Shown here piece after piece: positions 10,548 through 18,636 of a stretch of DNA of 64,000 bases. Under the pieces are notes generated by a model, which searched no databases, was not told the DNA's origin, and worked only from the letters and a program-made list of their open reading frames with translations. Where the stretch lies: positions 186,001 to 250,000 of the forward strand of contig NZ_CP036349.1 in assembly GCF_007753265.1 (NCBI RefSeq). Direction: 5' to 3'. Position 1 is the stretch's first letter. Each line of letters starts with the position of its first letter. A program made the position numbers and the translations under genes. Source of the stretch: Botrimarina mediterranea (GTDB lineage: Bacteria; Planctomycetota; Planctomycetia; Pirellulales; Lacipirellulaceae).

Positions 10548-11483
10548 ATGCAAAGGCTACGGCTCCTGATCATCCTTGCGCTGGCGCTCGCCCTCCGGGC
10601 GTCGTCGGCCGCTGCGCAGGGCGCAGGCGAGACGCTGCCGGCGCCGCAACTGATCCCGACCTACGCGGACCTCGTCCCGCCGAACCCGGCGCCTCCGGCA
10701 GAAGAAGAAGTCGCGGGCGAGCCCGTCGAGTCGGGCGAGGTGACGCCGGTGATCGAAGAGAACTTCGGCGCGTTGTTGCCGGGGCACGAGCCCGTTGTGC
10801 CCTGGTACGAGCCGGCGTACTGGTTCGGCCCGGCGCCGTGGGACTCGGGGATCGAGTTTGGCCTCAACGGCACGAGCGGCACCAGCGAGTCGGTGAGCTT
10901 CCGCGTCGGCGGCTTCATCAAACGCAGCGCGAAGGACTACAAGCTCGACGCGTCGCTGTACCACAACCGCACCCAGTCCAACGGCGTCGAGGTGCAGAGC
11001 AACGCGCTGCTGGACGCGCGCTACGACTGGTTGTTCGGTGAGTCGCCGTGGACGGTCTACGTGATGACCCAGACCTTCTACGACGAGTTCCAGGCGTTCG
11101 ACCTCAACGTCAACGCCAACGCCGGTTTTGGTTACCAGTGGTTCCAAGAGGACTGGACGAAACTCACGACGAGCATCGGTACGGGCGCCTCGCGCGAGTT
11201 CGGCGGGCCCGACAGCGAGTGGGTCCCCGAAGCGCAGTTCGGCGTGAACTACGAGCTACAGATCGACGCCGACAAAAAGCTATTCGCCAAGGCCGACTGG
11301 TTCCCCGAGTGGGAAGACTTCAACGACTACCGCGTGCTGGCGGACGTCGGCATGCAGATCCAACTCCATCAGCCGTCGAACATGAGCCTCAAGCTCTCGG
11401 CGACCGATCGCTACGACTCGGACCCGCAGGGCGTTTCGCCGCACAACCTGAACTACTCGGCGATGCTGATCTGGAAGTTGTAA
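10548..11483 (+). CDS. DUF481-like outer-membrane beta-barrel protein
   Basis: A 311-residue exported protein. The ATG at 10548 gives a signal peptide (MQRLRLLIILALALALRASS, cleavage near AAAQG); the longer frame from 10524 would put basic residues before it. A Pro/Glu-rich linker (residues 25-75) precedes about 230 residues of alternating polar and aromatic strands (IEFGLNGTSGTSESVSFRVG, YDWLFGESPWTVYVM, FGYQWFQEDWTKLTT) ending in a Trp-Lys-Leu C-terminus, which resembles the DUF481 family of salt-induced outer-membrane proteins. Function is unknown. The gene follows rseP by 98 bases and may be in the same transcript. Confidence 0.65.
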   Translation: MQRLRLLIILALALALRASSAAAQGAGETLPAPQLIPTYADLVPPNPAPPAEEEVAGEPVESGEVTPVIEENFGALLPGHEPVVPWYEPAYWFGPAPWDSGIEFGLNGTSGTSESVSFRVGGFIKRSAKDYKLDASLYHNRTQSNGVEVQSNALLDARYDWLFGESPWTVYVMTQTFYDEFQAFDLNVNANAGFGYQWFQEDWTKLTTSIGTGASREFGGPDSEWVPEAQFGVNYELQIDADKKLFAKADWFPEWEDFNDYRVLADVGMQIQLHQPSNMSLKLSATDRYDSDPQGVSPHNLNYSAMLIWKL

Positions 11484-11486
11484 GCG

Positions 11487-11525
11487 AGGGACGAGGGATT
11501 AGGGGCGAGGGGCTGAGGGAAAGCA
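11487..11525. repeat. GAGGGACGAGGG-type repeat fragment
   Basis: A single G-rich arm directly after the stop at 11483, similar to the left arms at 8280 and 27371. No inverted partner is present. Confidence 0.5.
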
Positions 11526-11617
11526 GCCTCCGGTTTGTGCGAGGAATTGGCCACTCGATTGGTTATAATGTTGGACTCTCGACGTCTGACATTTCGCCAC
11601 CGAATTTGCCCGCCGCC

Positions 11618-12349
11618 ATGTCCACGCTTCGTCTTGCCGCGCTGCTCGTTTTTGCCCTGGTCGCTGTGTCTAGCGCCGTTGCGGAGGAGGGTTTTACGCC
11701 GCTGTTTAATGGCGAGAACCTCGACGGCTGGGTGCAGCGTGGCGGCGAAGCGACCTACGAGGTCGACGCCGACGCCGACGGCGGGCCGCAGATCGTCGGC
11801 ACGAGCGTCGCGAGCACGCCCAACTCGTTTCTTTGCACCGATCGCGATTACGGCGACTTCGTCTTGGAGTTCGAGGTGCTGGTGGATTCGTCGCTCAATT
11901 CGGGCGTGCAGTTCCGCAGCCAGTGCTTCGACGAGCCGCAGACCGTCAAGCTCGAAGTCGATGGCCCTGATGGGGAAAGCAAAGAGCAGACTTACAAGAT
12001 CCCCGCCGGCCGCGTGCATGGCTACCAGTGCGAGATCGACCCCTCGGACCGGGCCTGGTCGGGAGGCGTCTATGACGAAGCCCGTCGCGGCTGGTTGTAC
12101 GACCTGAAGGCCGACAACCGCGCCGAGGCGCGTTCGGCGTTCAAGGTCGGCGAGTGGAACCACTACCGCATCGAGTGTGTCGGCGACCACATCGAGACCA
12201 CCGTCAACGGCGTCCCCGTCGCCCACCTGCACGACGATGTGACGCCGGAGGGCTTCATCGCACTACAGGTCCACTCGGTCGGCAGCCCCGAGCAAGTCGG
12301 CAAGCAGATCCGCTGGCGAAACATCCGCATTCAAGAAATCGAAGAGTGA
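11618..12349 (+). CDS. DUF1080 (3-keto-disaccharide hydrolase-type) secreted protein
   Basis: A 243-residue exported protein. The ATG at 11618 starts a signal peptide (residues 1-22, ending SSAVAEE); the longer open frame upstream only reads through the previous gene. The mature protein has the DUF1080 signature: FTPLFNGENLDGW at the N-terminus, GDFVLEFEVLVDSSLNSGVQFRS in the middle, GEWNHYRIECVGDHIETTVNGV and a final IRWRNIRIQEI. This concanavalin-like fold family includes 3-keto-glycoside hydrolases and is greatly expanded in planctomycetes. The substrate here is not known. Confidence 0.88.
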   Translation: MSTLRLAALLVFALVAVSSAVAEEGFTPLFNGENLDGWVQRGGEATYEVDADADGGPQIVGTSVASTPNSFLCTDRDYGDFVLEFEVLVDSSLNSGVQFRSQCFDEPQTVKLEVDGPDGESKEQTYKIPAGRVHGYQCEIDPSDRAWSGGVYDEARRGWLYDLKADNRAEARSAFKVGEWNHYRIECVGDHIETTVNGVPVAHLHDDVTPEGFIALQVHSVGSPEQVGKQIRWRNIRIQEIEE

Positions 12350-12453
12350 TCGAGCAGGGACTCGAAGCAAGGAAGTAGGGTGGGTCGTTCGGTTGACCGA
12401 TGAAGTCGGTGGCGAGCGTTATTCCAACCGGTGTGCCGGATCAACCCCGCCTG

Positions 12454-13554
12454 CTATGCCGCGTGAGAGTGACGACCGACAGCCGCGAGTCGTTCGAACA
12501 GCGCGAGGTAGTCGCGGGTCATCCGCTCGATCGTGAAGTGCTCATCGGCCCATGCCCTCGCCGTGGCGATGCGACGCGAGTTCTCGTCGGTGGGCTGGAG
12601 AGCGGCTTCGATCGCGGCGGCCATCGCTGCCGGATCGTCCGGCAGAACCGCGCGGGCGACGGGAGAAGCGCCGGGCTCGTTGATCTGCAGCGCTTCGCCG
12701 TTGCCGCCGACGGGAGTCGCGACGACGGGCGTGCCGGACATCATCGCCTCGACGAGCACTAGCGACAGGCCCTCGCGGTGCGACGCCGACGCAAAGACGT
12801 CGGCCGCTGCGAGCAGCGCGCCGATGTCGCTACGGAAGCCGAGCAGCGTGACACGGTCGGCGACGCCAAGCCTCGCGATCTGAGCTTCGAGCGCATCGCG
12901 CTGCGGGCCTTCGCCGGCGATCCAGAGGTTCCAGCCGCTCGAACGAGCAGCGGATTCGATGAGCGAGTCAAAGCCCTTCACCGGCAGCAAGCTGCCGATC
13001 GCAAGGACATGCTTCGCGCCCCCGCCTTTGGTTGCCAGGAGCGACTTCGCGGCTGCGAACTCTGCGTTGGTAGGCGCTAGTCGGTCGAGTCCCGCATGGA
13101 TCACTTCGAGCTTGGCTGCTTGAACGCCAGCCGCGAGGCATTCACGCCGGGCGGCCTCGGCGACGCAGACGACGCGTTCCAGCAGGTGGTTGTGTTTCCA
13201 TGCCGAGCGGACGGGGAAGCAGGTGTGCTTGACGCCGACGCGGGGGACGCCAAGCCCCGCGAGCGCGACGCCGCCGTAGGTGATGGCGTGGGGGTCGTTG
13301 AGGACGACAACACCGGGCGCCGTGCGGGTGATCCAGTTCCGCAGCCGCCACATCGCCGCCGGGCCTCGGCCGCGGCCGGGGAGTTCGAGCCGCTCGATCC
13401 CCAGTTGCTTGCTGGCCCAATCGGCCGTCGCGCTAGCAGCGGGCGCCGCGACGCCAATGGTGTGCCCCGCGCGTCGGCAGCCGAGCGCGAGTTGAGCCAG
13501 CACGTTTTCGCCGCCGCCCCAGGTGCGTTGTGTGCTGACGAGGGCGATCTTCAT
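12454..13554 (-). CDS. Glycosyltransferase family 4-type protein
   Basis: A 366-residue GT-B enzyme. The N-terminal Rossmann half begins KIALVSTQRTWGGGENVLAQLA with the Gly-rich loop near residues 13-16. The C-terminal donor-binding half has LAIGSLLPVKGFDSLIESA, LWIAGEGPQ and the EX7E-type motif within SHREGLSLVLVEAMMSGTPV near residues 260-280. Such retaining transferases build exopolysaccharide, O-antigen or glycolipid glycans from sugar nucleotides. It lies 33 bases after the FkbM methyltransferase gene and is probably co-transcribed with it, suggesting synthesis and methylation of one surface glycan. Confidence 0.9.
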   Translation of the reverse strand: MKIALVSTQRTWGGGENVLAQLALGCRRAGHTIGVAAPAASATADWASKQLGIERLELPGRGRGPAAMWRLRNWITRTAPGVVVLNDPHAITYGGVALAGLGVPRVGVKHTCFPVRSAWKHNHLLERVVCVAEAARRECLAAGVQAAKLEVIHAGLDRLAPTNAEFAAAKSLLATKGGGAKHVLAIGSLLPVKGFDSLIESAARSSGWNLWIAGEGPQRDALEAQIARLGVADRVTLLGFRSDIGALLAAADVFASASHREGLSLVLVEAMMSGTPVVATPVGGNGEALQINEPGASPVARAVLPDDPAAMAAAIEAALQPTDENSRRIATARAWADEHFTIERMTRDYLALFERLAAVGRHSHAA

Positions 13555-13587
13555 TCGGCGAGGGTTTCCAGCGAGGGGCGGGGTCGA

Positions 13588-14391
13588 TCAGGCGGCGTGA
13601 CGTTGCGACGCCTTCGACTTACCGGCCGCGGCCCAGTCGCGACGGGCGACGATCGTGCTCTCGCCGTGCGTCCATTCAACGGGGAAGCCGGGCGTGCCGT
13701 TGTAGAAGTTCCGCAGACAGCCGGTGCGGTAACGCTCGTGCAGTTCGGCGACGACCACGTTCACCCGATCGATCCACGCCGACGTGTCGGCGAACACCTC
13801 GACCTCGGCTCCTTCGATGTCCACTTTCAGGAGATCGACGTGATCGAAATCATGCTCGTCGAGCAGTTCGTCGAGCGTCGCCGCGCGGACGGAGTTGGCG
13901 GCCATCGCGTCGGTCAAGGCTTCCGTACGGAAGCCCCAAGCGCCGGTTCCGGAGTCCACCACGCCGATCACGCCGGACTCGCTCCATAGCGCGGCGCGGA
14001 CGGCCTGGATGTTCGGGTAGGGCGCCGTGTTCTTCAGCAGGAGGTCGTAGTTCTGCGCCTCGGGCTCGATCGCAAGAATCCGCGCGTCGGGGTAACGGCT
14101 GGCAAAGTAAGCGGAGGCGAGGCCGATATTGGCGCCGGCGTCAACGATGGTGACGGGCCGCTTCGCGAGCTCGACGGCGTACTCTTGGCGCGTGACGACC
14201 TGCTTGTAGGTCGAGACATCCGTCGAAGGGACCCGCAGCGTCACGGGGTGTTCGAGCAGCGGCGCATGCACATTGAACGTCACCGGCGTATCGGCGACCC
14301 GTCCGGCGACGGCCGCGCTAAAGCCGTGCAACCCGCCGTGGCGTAGGCACCACTGGGCGTCGCGGAACGCTTGTTTGAAGGGACCAGCCAT
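13588..14391 (-). CDS. FkbM family methyltransferase
   Basis: A 267-residue S-adenosylmethionine-dependent methyltransferase, class I fold. I chose the ATG at 14391; an in-frame TTG at 14412 would add seven residues. Motif I is VDAGANIGLASAYFA near residue 90, followed by ILAIEPEAQNYDLLLKN (motif II, acidic residue binding the ribose) and the FkbM-typical LLKVDIEGAEVEVF near 200-215. FkbM homologues O-methylate sugars or macrolides. Being directly upstream of a glycosyltransferase points to sugar methylation. The N-terminal 60 residues are an additional beta-rich part. Confidence 0.88.
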   Translation of the reverse strand: MAGPFKQAFRDAQWCLRHGGLHGFSAAVAGRVADTPVTFNVHAPLLEHPVTLRVPSTDVSTYKQVVTRQEYAVELAKRPVTIVDAGANIGLASAYFASRYPDARILAIEPEAQNYDLLLKNTAPYPNIQAVRAALWSESGVIGVVDSGTGAWGFRTEALTDAMAANSVRAATLDELLDEHDFDHVDLLKVDIEGAEVEVFADTSAWIDRVNVVVAELHERYRTGCLRNFYNGTPGFPVEWTHGESTIVARRDWAAAGKSKASQRHAA

Positions 14392-14598
14392 CGGCACAGC
14401 AAAGGGGGTCAATTGACTCCGACACTAGAGCCAATGATCGGTCGTAGTAGCTCAATTCCCTACGGCGGGCAACACGGAACGTCAGAGTCGACGCCAGCAT
14501 GTGGTGAACGCCCGCGCTTCGCTAGCGTTGCTAGTGTTGTCGTTCCGGTCGGGATCCGCGTTGATGAAAGCGATCCGTTGATCGCATGTCGCAACGGA

Positions 14599-14901
14599 TC
14601 ATTCCGATTCCCGCACAAACCCTATCCGAAACGCCCGGTAGCCCGCGGTGATTTGCTCGCCGTAGATGGCCCGCAGCTCGACACGCAGGGCGTCGGCGGT
14701 AGCAAAGCCATCGGGGACGGCGTCCTCGTCTGTCAGCGAGTCGATCTCGACCGGCTCAACCACGGTGATCCGGATGGCGCCGACGCCAGGGATGTAACTT
14801 CGCTGCCCCTGCCGCATCATCCGGTGCTTCCACAGTCGGATGGTCTGGGTTTTCTCACCGCAGCGGATAGCCGGAAGGAATTTGCGTTTGAACAGCAGCA
14901 T
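14599..14901 (-). CDS. ASCH domain protein
   Basis: A 100-residue protein beginning MLLFKRKFLPAIRCGEKTQTIRLW. The KFLPAIRCGEKTQTIR block with the basic GEKTQT turn and the following HRMMRQGQRSYIPGVGAIRI strand match the ASCH domain, a PUA-like fold usually linked to RNA binding or to N4-acetylcytidine amidohydrolase activity. It may overlap the start region of a doubtful small frame upstream. No partner gene indicates its target. Confidence 0.75.
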   Translation of the reverse strand: MLLFKRKFLPAIRCGEKTQTIRLWKHRMMRQGQRSYIPGVGAIRITVVEPVEIDSLTDEDAVPDGFATADALRVELRAIYGEQITAGYRAFRIGFVRESE

Positions 14902-15076
14902 GGCGGCGTACGACGGCGGTGACAGAGAAGACTCCGCCGATCGTAGCCCAAGCGATCCCGCCGATCGCCTCGAACCAGGGGTTGGCGGCGTTGCCGGCAG
15001 TGACAGCTAGAATGACACCGCCGTCTGGGGCAATCCCAAGGTGGGGGGCGACATAACTCCTCGCGGCGGAGGCCAT
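14855..15076 (-). CDS. Possible small hydrophobic protein
   Basis: A 73-codon frame with ATG at 15076. It encodes a Gly/Ala-rich hydrophobic stretch (VILAVTAGNAANPW, then IGGIAWATIGGVFSVTAVV) that could form one or two membrane helices. It would fill an otherwise empty gap between the CinA-like/NadD-like gene and the ASCH gene, overlapping the latter by 47 bases. No ribosome binding site is visible and third-position GC is lower than in neighbours, so it may be spurious. Confidence 0.28.
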   Translation of the reverse strand: MASAARSYVAPHLGIAPDGGVILAVTAGNAANPWFEAIGGIAWATIGGVFSVTAVVRRHAAVQTQIPSGYPLR

Positions 15077-15112
15077 CGAAGCGGGCCAGGCCGGGCCCGT
15101 GCGGGCTTGGGC

Positions 15113-16234
15113 CTACAGCCCGTCTCGCAAGTCGGTAGAGCTGATATCGCTGCGAAACTCGCTTTCGGTGACGCCGTCGCAAAGCTGTCGCAATTTCGGC
15201 GGCATTGAGAGGTCTTCGAGCCCCTCAAACCGGTCGTCCTTTCTCCTGCCGAAGACCAGGAAGCGGCAGCCCTGCGCGGCAAGTCGCTCGAAGGCGGCGT
15301 CGCGAGCCGTGTTGTTGGAGTAGTAGCGATCCTGGCCGATGCGGTGGATCGTGTCGGCGCCGACGGCGAATACGGCGCCGGGGGCAAGGCCGGCCTTTTC
15401 GATGAACGTGGGCGTGTTGGTGAGCCAAGCGGGCCGCTCTCCAATCGCCGCCAACCGCCGGCTGATCTCGACGAAATCGAGCGGCGGTTTATCGACGTTG
15501 GCGATCGACAGTTCTAGGACCACCGGCCTGCCGGTGCGTTCGGCGGCGATGCGGGCGATCTCGGCGTGCCCGGCGTGCGGTGGGTTGAACGAACCGGGGA
15601 ACAGACAGAGGCCCGCGGCGCCAACGGCTGGCGAGCCGTGCAGCGTGACGGCCGCCCATTCGTTGAGCAGCAGCCCGGTCCACTCGGCTGGCGCCAGGAC
15701 ATTCTCGATGGTCGCCTCGATGCCGCCGGGCGTCTTCGTCAGGTCGAGCGTATGAACGCCGGCCGTCTGAGCAAGCAACGCGACCGCTGCGTGGGCGGTC
15801 GCCTCTTCCTCCTCGATGCGGGTCCGCCGGCCCTTCTCGAAGTGAAGCGTCAGGACGCGGGTCTCCGTCGCCGTTTGCACGGCGACATGCGCGCGGTGCT
15901 CGCCGCGCTTGGGGCGCGTCGAGGCGAGGCTCGCCGTGCAGCCGAGGCCGAAGAGTTCACGCGGGTTGGCGTCGGTCGCCAACAGGCGCGCCCGCTCGAA
16001 TGCCCGCATCGCCATTTGGCGAGCCGTCTGTTCGTCGCACGCACGGGCGGGGGCGGCCCCGAGCCAGTCGGCAAGCGATGCTTTACAGTAGGGGACGGTC
16101 GCTTCGAGAACCGTGGCCGAGGCGCCGGGGACGGTTAGGAGTTTCGGGATCGCGCCGCTCCCGCCGCCGGTAATGGTGAGCACGCCCCGCCAGGGAGTCG
16201 CGTGGAGTCGCTCGATGAGGCCCGGTTGCATCAT
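15113..16234 (-). CDS. CinA C-terminal-like domain fused to NadD-like nucleotidyltransferase
   Basis: A 373-residue two-domain protein; two adjacent ATGs at 16234 and 16231 precede MQPGLIERLHATPWRG, while the longer frame adds an implausible basic extension. Residues 1-150 align with the CinA C-terminal domain (PncC, nicotinamide mononucleotide deamidase): VPGASATVLEATVPY and the following helices fit. However, the catalytic ESCTGG block reads TGGGSG (residues 22-27) and the expected Lys five residues after Tyr49 is Leu54. Residues about 210-373 are a NadD/cytidylyltransferase domain with intact FPGSFNPPHAGH and the C-terminal ISSTDLR motif. NadD adenylates nicotinate mononucleotide. The fusion suggests a pyridine-nucleotide role, but the first domain is probably not a working deamidase of the known type. 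Confidence 0.8.
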   Translation of the reverse strand: MMQPGLIERLHATPWRGVLTITGGGSGAIPKLLTVPGASATVLEATVPYCKASLADWLGAAPARACDEQTARQMAMRAFERARLLATDANPRELFGLGCTASLASTRPKRGEHRAHVAVQTATETRVLTLHFEKGRRTRIEEEEATAHAAVALLAQTAGVHTLDLTKTPGGIEATIENVLAPAEWTGLLLNEWAAVTLHGSPAVGAAGLCLFPGSFNPPHAGHAEIARIAAERTGRPVVLELSIANVDKPPLDFVEISRRLAAIGERPAWLTNTPTFIEKAGLAPGAVFAVGADTIHRIGQDRYYSNNTARDAAFERLAAQGCRFLVFGRRKDDRFEGLEDLSMPPKLRQLCDGVTESEFRSDISSTDLRDGL

Positions 16235-16479
16235 GCCCCCGATTGTAGGTGGCAAAGTCGCTTCGTCGATCGGGAAGCCACTGTTGCCTGCCGACGACAG
16301 GTTGCGTTGAGGCCACACGGAACCGGCGCCTTTGTGAGGGTTGTCCGGAGTCGGCGGCCGTTTGGGGCTTGTCTCTCGCGCCGTGGACGCCGCGGGCGGC
16401 CATTGGCGCCGGGCTTGCAACCCACTCCTCGTACGACGGGTGTGGGGACCCGTCACTCTTCTTCTCGGGGGCTTGTCCC

Positions 16480-17592
16480 ATGGCTGACGTCGTTGAGGTC
16501 AACAGCATCGCGTCGCTCCAGAGTTACCATCTGGCGTGGACCGCTCTGCACGCCGAGACGCCGCGGGCGTCGTACTTCCAAACGCTCGAGTGGCTCGAGA
16601 ATTACTGGAAGCATTGCGGCGAAGGGAAGCGGCTTCGAGTGTTGATCGTCCTTGTCGAAGGCCGACCGATCGGCATCTTGCCGCTGGTCGAGTTGACCGA
16701 GACGACCAAACTCGGCTCCGTGCGGGTGCTAACCTATCCGCTCGACAACTGGGGGCCTTGGTTCGGGCCGATCGGGCTCAACCAAACGGCGACGCTCGCC
16801 ATCGCGATGAAGCACTTGGCGCAATCACCACGGACGTGGGACGTGTTCGCTCCGCGTTGGACAGCGCACAACTCCACCGATCGGGGCCGTACGGAACACG
16901 CCATGCAGCTGGCCGGCTTGCCGGCGATCGTCGAAGACGACCAGACCACGTCGGTGATCGAACTTGATCGCTTTGCCGACTGGGAGGCGTACCTCGCTTC
17001 GCGGACAGCGAAGACGCGTCACGAGCTGCGGCGTCAACGGCGTCGGCTGTCGCGCAACCATCACGTCGAGTTTGTCCGTCACCGGCCCGAGCCGCTCCGC
17101 CATGGCGACGGCGATCCGCGTTGGGACCTGTATCACGACTGCATCGCGGTCGCGGAGAAGAGCTGGCAGGCCGTCTCTCGCACGGGCAACACGCTGTGTC
17201 ACGGGACGGTGTCCGAACAACTCGCCGACGCCCACGAGCAAGCGGCACGGCTGGGGATGCTCGACATGAGCGTGCTCTACCTCGACGGCAAGCCAGCGGC
17301 GTACTACTACGCCTACCGTTGCAATGGCGAGGTTCTTGGCCTGCGGACGGGCTACGACCCGAACCTAGCTGACGGGGCCGGCGCGGTGCTGTTGGGGATG
17401 GTGATTGAAGACAGCCTGAGTCGTGGCGACCGGCGGCTAGACCTCGGCGTGGGCGCCGAGGGCTATAAGGCCCGCCTGCGAACAACGGTGGAAAAGAGCA
17501 GCCGACTGACCCATATCGCCGCCTCGGCGTGGCGTCCCAGGGCTTTGCGGGCCGCCAAGTGGTGGACCAATCGGCTGCGTTGGGCGGGCTGA
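16480..17592 (+). CDS. CelD/BioF2-type GNAT acyltransferase
   Basis: A 370-residue protein starting at ATG 16480, preceded by CGGGGG about ten bases upstream; the longer frame from 16249 runs through non-coding DNA. It has the double-GNAT architecture of the Acetyltransf_6 (BioF2/CelD, FemAB-like) family: an N-terminal half with ASYFQTLEWLENYWKHCG near residues 28-45, then AKTRHELRRQRRRL near 180-193, and a C-terminal GNAT core with GKPAAYYYAYRCNGEVLGL, RTGYDPNLADGAGAVLL and LDLGVGAEGYKARL. Members are linked to exopolysaccharide or cellulose modification. It is divergent from the CinA-like/NadD-like fusion gene. Confidence 0.85.
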   Translation: MADVVEVNSIASLQSYHLAWTALHAETPRASYFQTLEWLENYWKHCGEGKRLRVLIVLVEGRPIGILPLVELTETTKLGSVRVLTYPLDNWGPWFGPIGLNQTATLAIAMKHLAQSPRTWDVFAPRWTAHNSTDRGRTEHAMQLAGLPAIVEDDQTTSVIELDRFADWEAYLASRTAKTRHELRRQRRRLSRNHHVEFVRHRPEPLRHGDGDPRWDLYHDCIAVAEKSWQAVSRTGNTLCHGTVSEQLADAHEQAARLGMLDMSVLYLDGKPAAYYYAYRCNGEVLGLRTGYDPNLADGAGAVLLGMVIEDSLSRGDRRLDLGVGAEGYKARLRTTVEKSSRLTHIAASAWRPRALRAAKWWTNRLRWAG

Positions 17593-17595
17593 TGG

Positions 17596-17638
17596 AGGTC
17601 TCCGGCGGAGGCTGGTCGGAGACCGACCAGACGATAGT
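17596..17638. repeat. Short inverted repeat GGTCTCCG / CGGAGACC
   Basis: Arms around GGTCTCCGGC and TCGGAGACC, followed by a further TCTCCGAG, lie directly after the stop at 17592. It could act as a weak transcription end but has no T-tract. Confidence 0.4.
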
Positions 17639-17684
17639 CTCCGAGGGCGCCTGAAAGCGATTTCGTTGCTTTGCGCACCGACTA

Positions 17685-17712
17685 TTGACAGGGGATGGGG
17701 GGCGACTAGGCT
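17685..17712 (+). promoter_or_regulatory. Sigma-70-type promoter of the first PEP-CTERM paralogue
   Basis: A perfect -35 TTGACA (17685-17690), 16-base spacer and -10-like TAGGCT (17707-17712). The second paralogue has TTGCAA-17-TAACCT at the equivalent place, so the arrangement is conserved between the two copies. Confidence 0.6.
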
Positions 17713-17718
17713 GCGGGG

Positions 17719-17732
17719 TGAAAGCGTTTTCA
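17719..17732. promoter_or_regulatory. LacI-type operator TGAAAGCGTTTTCA
   Basis: The 14-mer TGAAAGCGTTTTCA is a near-perfect palindrome with a central CG and matches the cre-type LacI/CcpA consensus TGWAANCGNTNWCA at every position. It starts 6 bases after the -10 box, so a bound repressor would cover the transcription start. The regulator is not in this window. Confidence 0.6.
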
Positions 17733-17872
17733 GTTAGCTGCGGTTGGCCTGCGGGCTCGCCGACCGCTGACGCTCTCACCTTGTCCTCGTGACTTTTCCT
17801 GGCGGGCGGCTCTCCCCCTGCGGTTAGCTGCCCCTCCGCATCTAGTGTCTTCAGCAAGAAAAGGTGTGTCTC

Positions 17873-18583
17873 ATGAAGCGATTCTTCTCGTTGGCCCTCG
17901 TTTTGGGCCTCGCTGCGGTTCAGTCGGCTTCCGCCGCGACCGTCTTCTATGACTTTGGCGACAGTAATCAGCAGACGCCGGTCAATTACAACAACGTCGT
18001 CGTTAATCCGCCCGGGCAGTTAAGCATTGCGGACTCGGTCGATTCGGATGGCTCGCTGACAGGAATCACCGCGAGCGCCTCGGGATTTTTTACCGGCTCG
18101 AATACGGGTGGGCCCCAGACGCCTACAGGTGACGCGGCCATATTCGCAGCGACCGCGACTCGCGACAACGCCTTTGGCCATGCCGGAGCGTTCGGGGCGA
18201 ATCCGCTGACCCCTCAGGGGACGGTAGTGTTTGGCGGACTGGATGGGTCGGGCGCAACGGCCTACGACATCACAATTTTTGCCGGCCGCAACTCGACGCC
18301 CAACCTGCGCGAGACGCAATACGACATCAGCGGTTTGGCGTCTACTTCTTTGTTGCTAGAGCCCGCCAATAATACGAGCAATGTGGTGACGGCTGCTGGC
18401 GTCATCCCGTCGCTTGCGGGCACGATCACGTTGATCGCCAAGCCTGGCCCCAATAACAACAGCCCTGAGCAGTTCTATTACCTCGGCGCTGTCCGTCTAG
18501 TTTCGGCCCCCGCGATCCCCGAGCCGGCGTCGCTCGCTATCGCCGGCCTTGCCAGCGCAGGTTTCCTTTTCCGTCGTCGTTGA
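17873..18583 (+). CDS. PEP-CTERM protein, paralogue A
   Basis: A 236-residue exported protein. The ATG at 17873 (MKRFFSLALVLGLAAV) is preceded by AAAAGG at 10-base spacing; an in-frame GTG nine bases upstream is also possible. After a signal peptide (residues 1-21) the mature part begins TVFYDFGDSNQQTP and continues as an all-beta domain with DNAFGHAGAF, AYDITIFAGRNS, ETQYDISG and EQFYYLGAVRL. It ends in a PEP-CTERM signal (IPEPASLAIAGLASAGFLFRRR region). The layout matches the third gene of this locus closely. The pattern resembles carbohydrate-binding beta-sandwiches found beside SGNH esterases, which is an inference. Confidence 0.8.
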   Translation: MKRFFSLALVLGLAAVQSASAATVFYDFGDSNQQTPVNYNNVVVNPPGQLSIADSVDSDGSLTGITASASGFFTGSNTGGPQTPTGDAAIFAATATRDNAFGHAGAFGANPLTPQGTVVFGGLDGSGATAYDITIFAGRNSTPNLRETQYDISGLASTSLLLEPANNTSNVVTAAGVIPSLAGTITLIAKPGPNNNSPEQFYYLGAVRLVSAPAIPEPASLAIAGLASAGFLFRRR

Positions 18584-18636
18584 GCCACCGCTCGCGTCGG
18601 TCTTTATATTGACGACTGAATAAGGAGATCCTTCAC

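Noticed and set aside
11048-11617. Upstream extension of the DUF1080 frame
   Set aside because: It reads another frame of the DUF481-like gene; the signal peptide starts at ATG 11618.
12376-12460. GTAGGGTGGGTC... and CCGGATCAACCCC segments between the DUF1080 and GT4 genes
   Set aside because: They look like repeat fragments but do not pair convincingly with each other.
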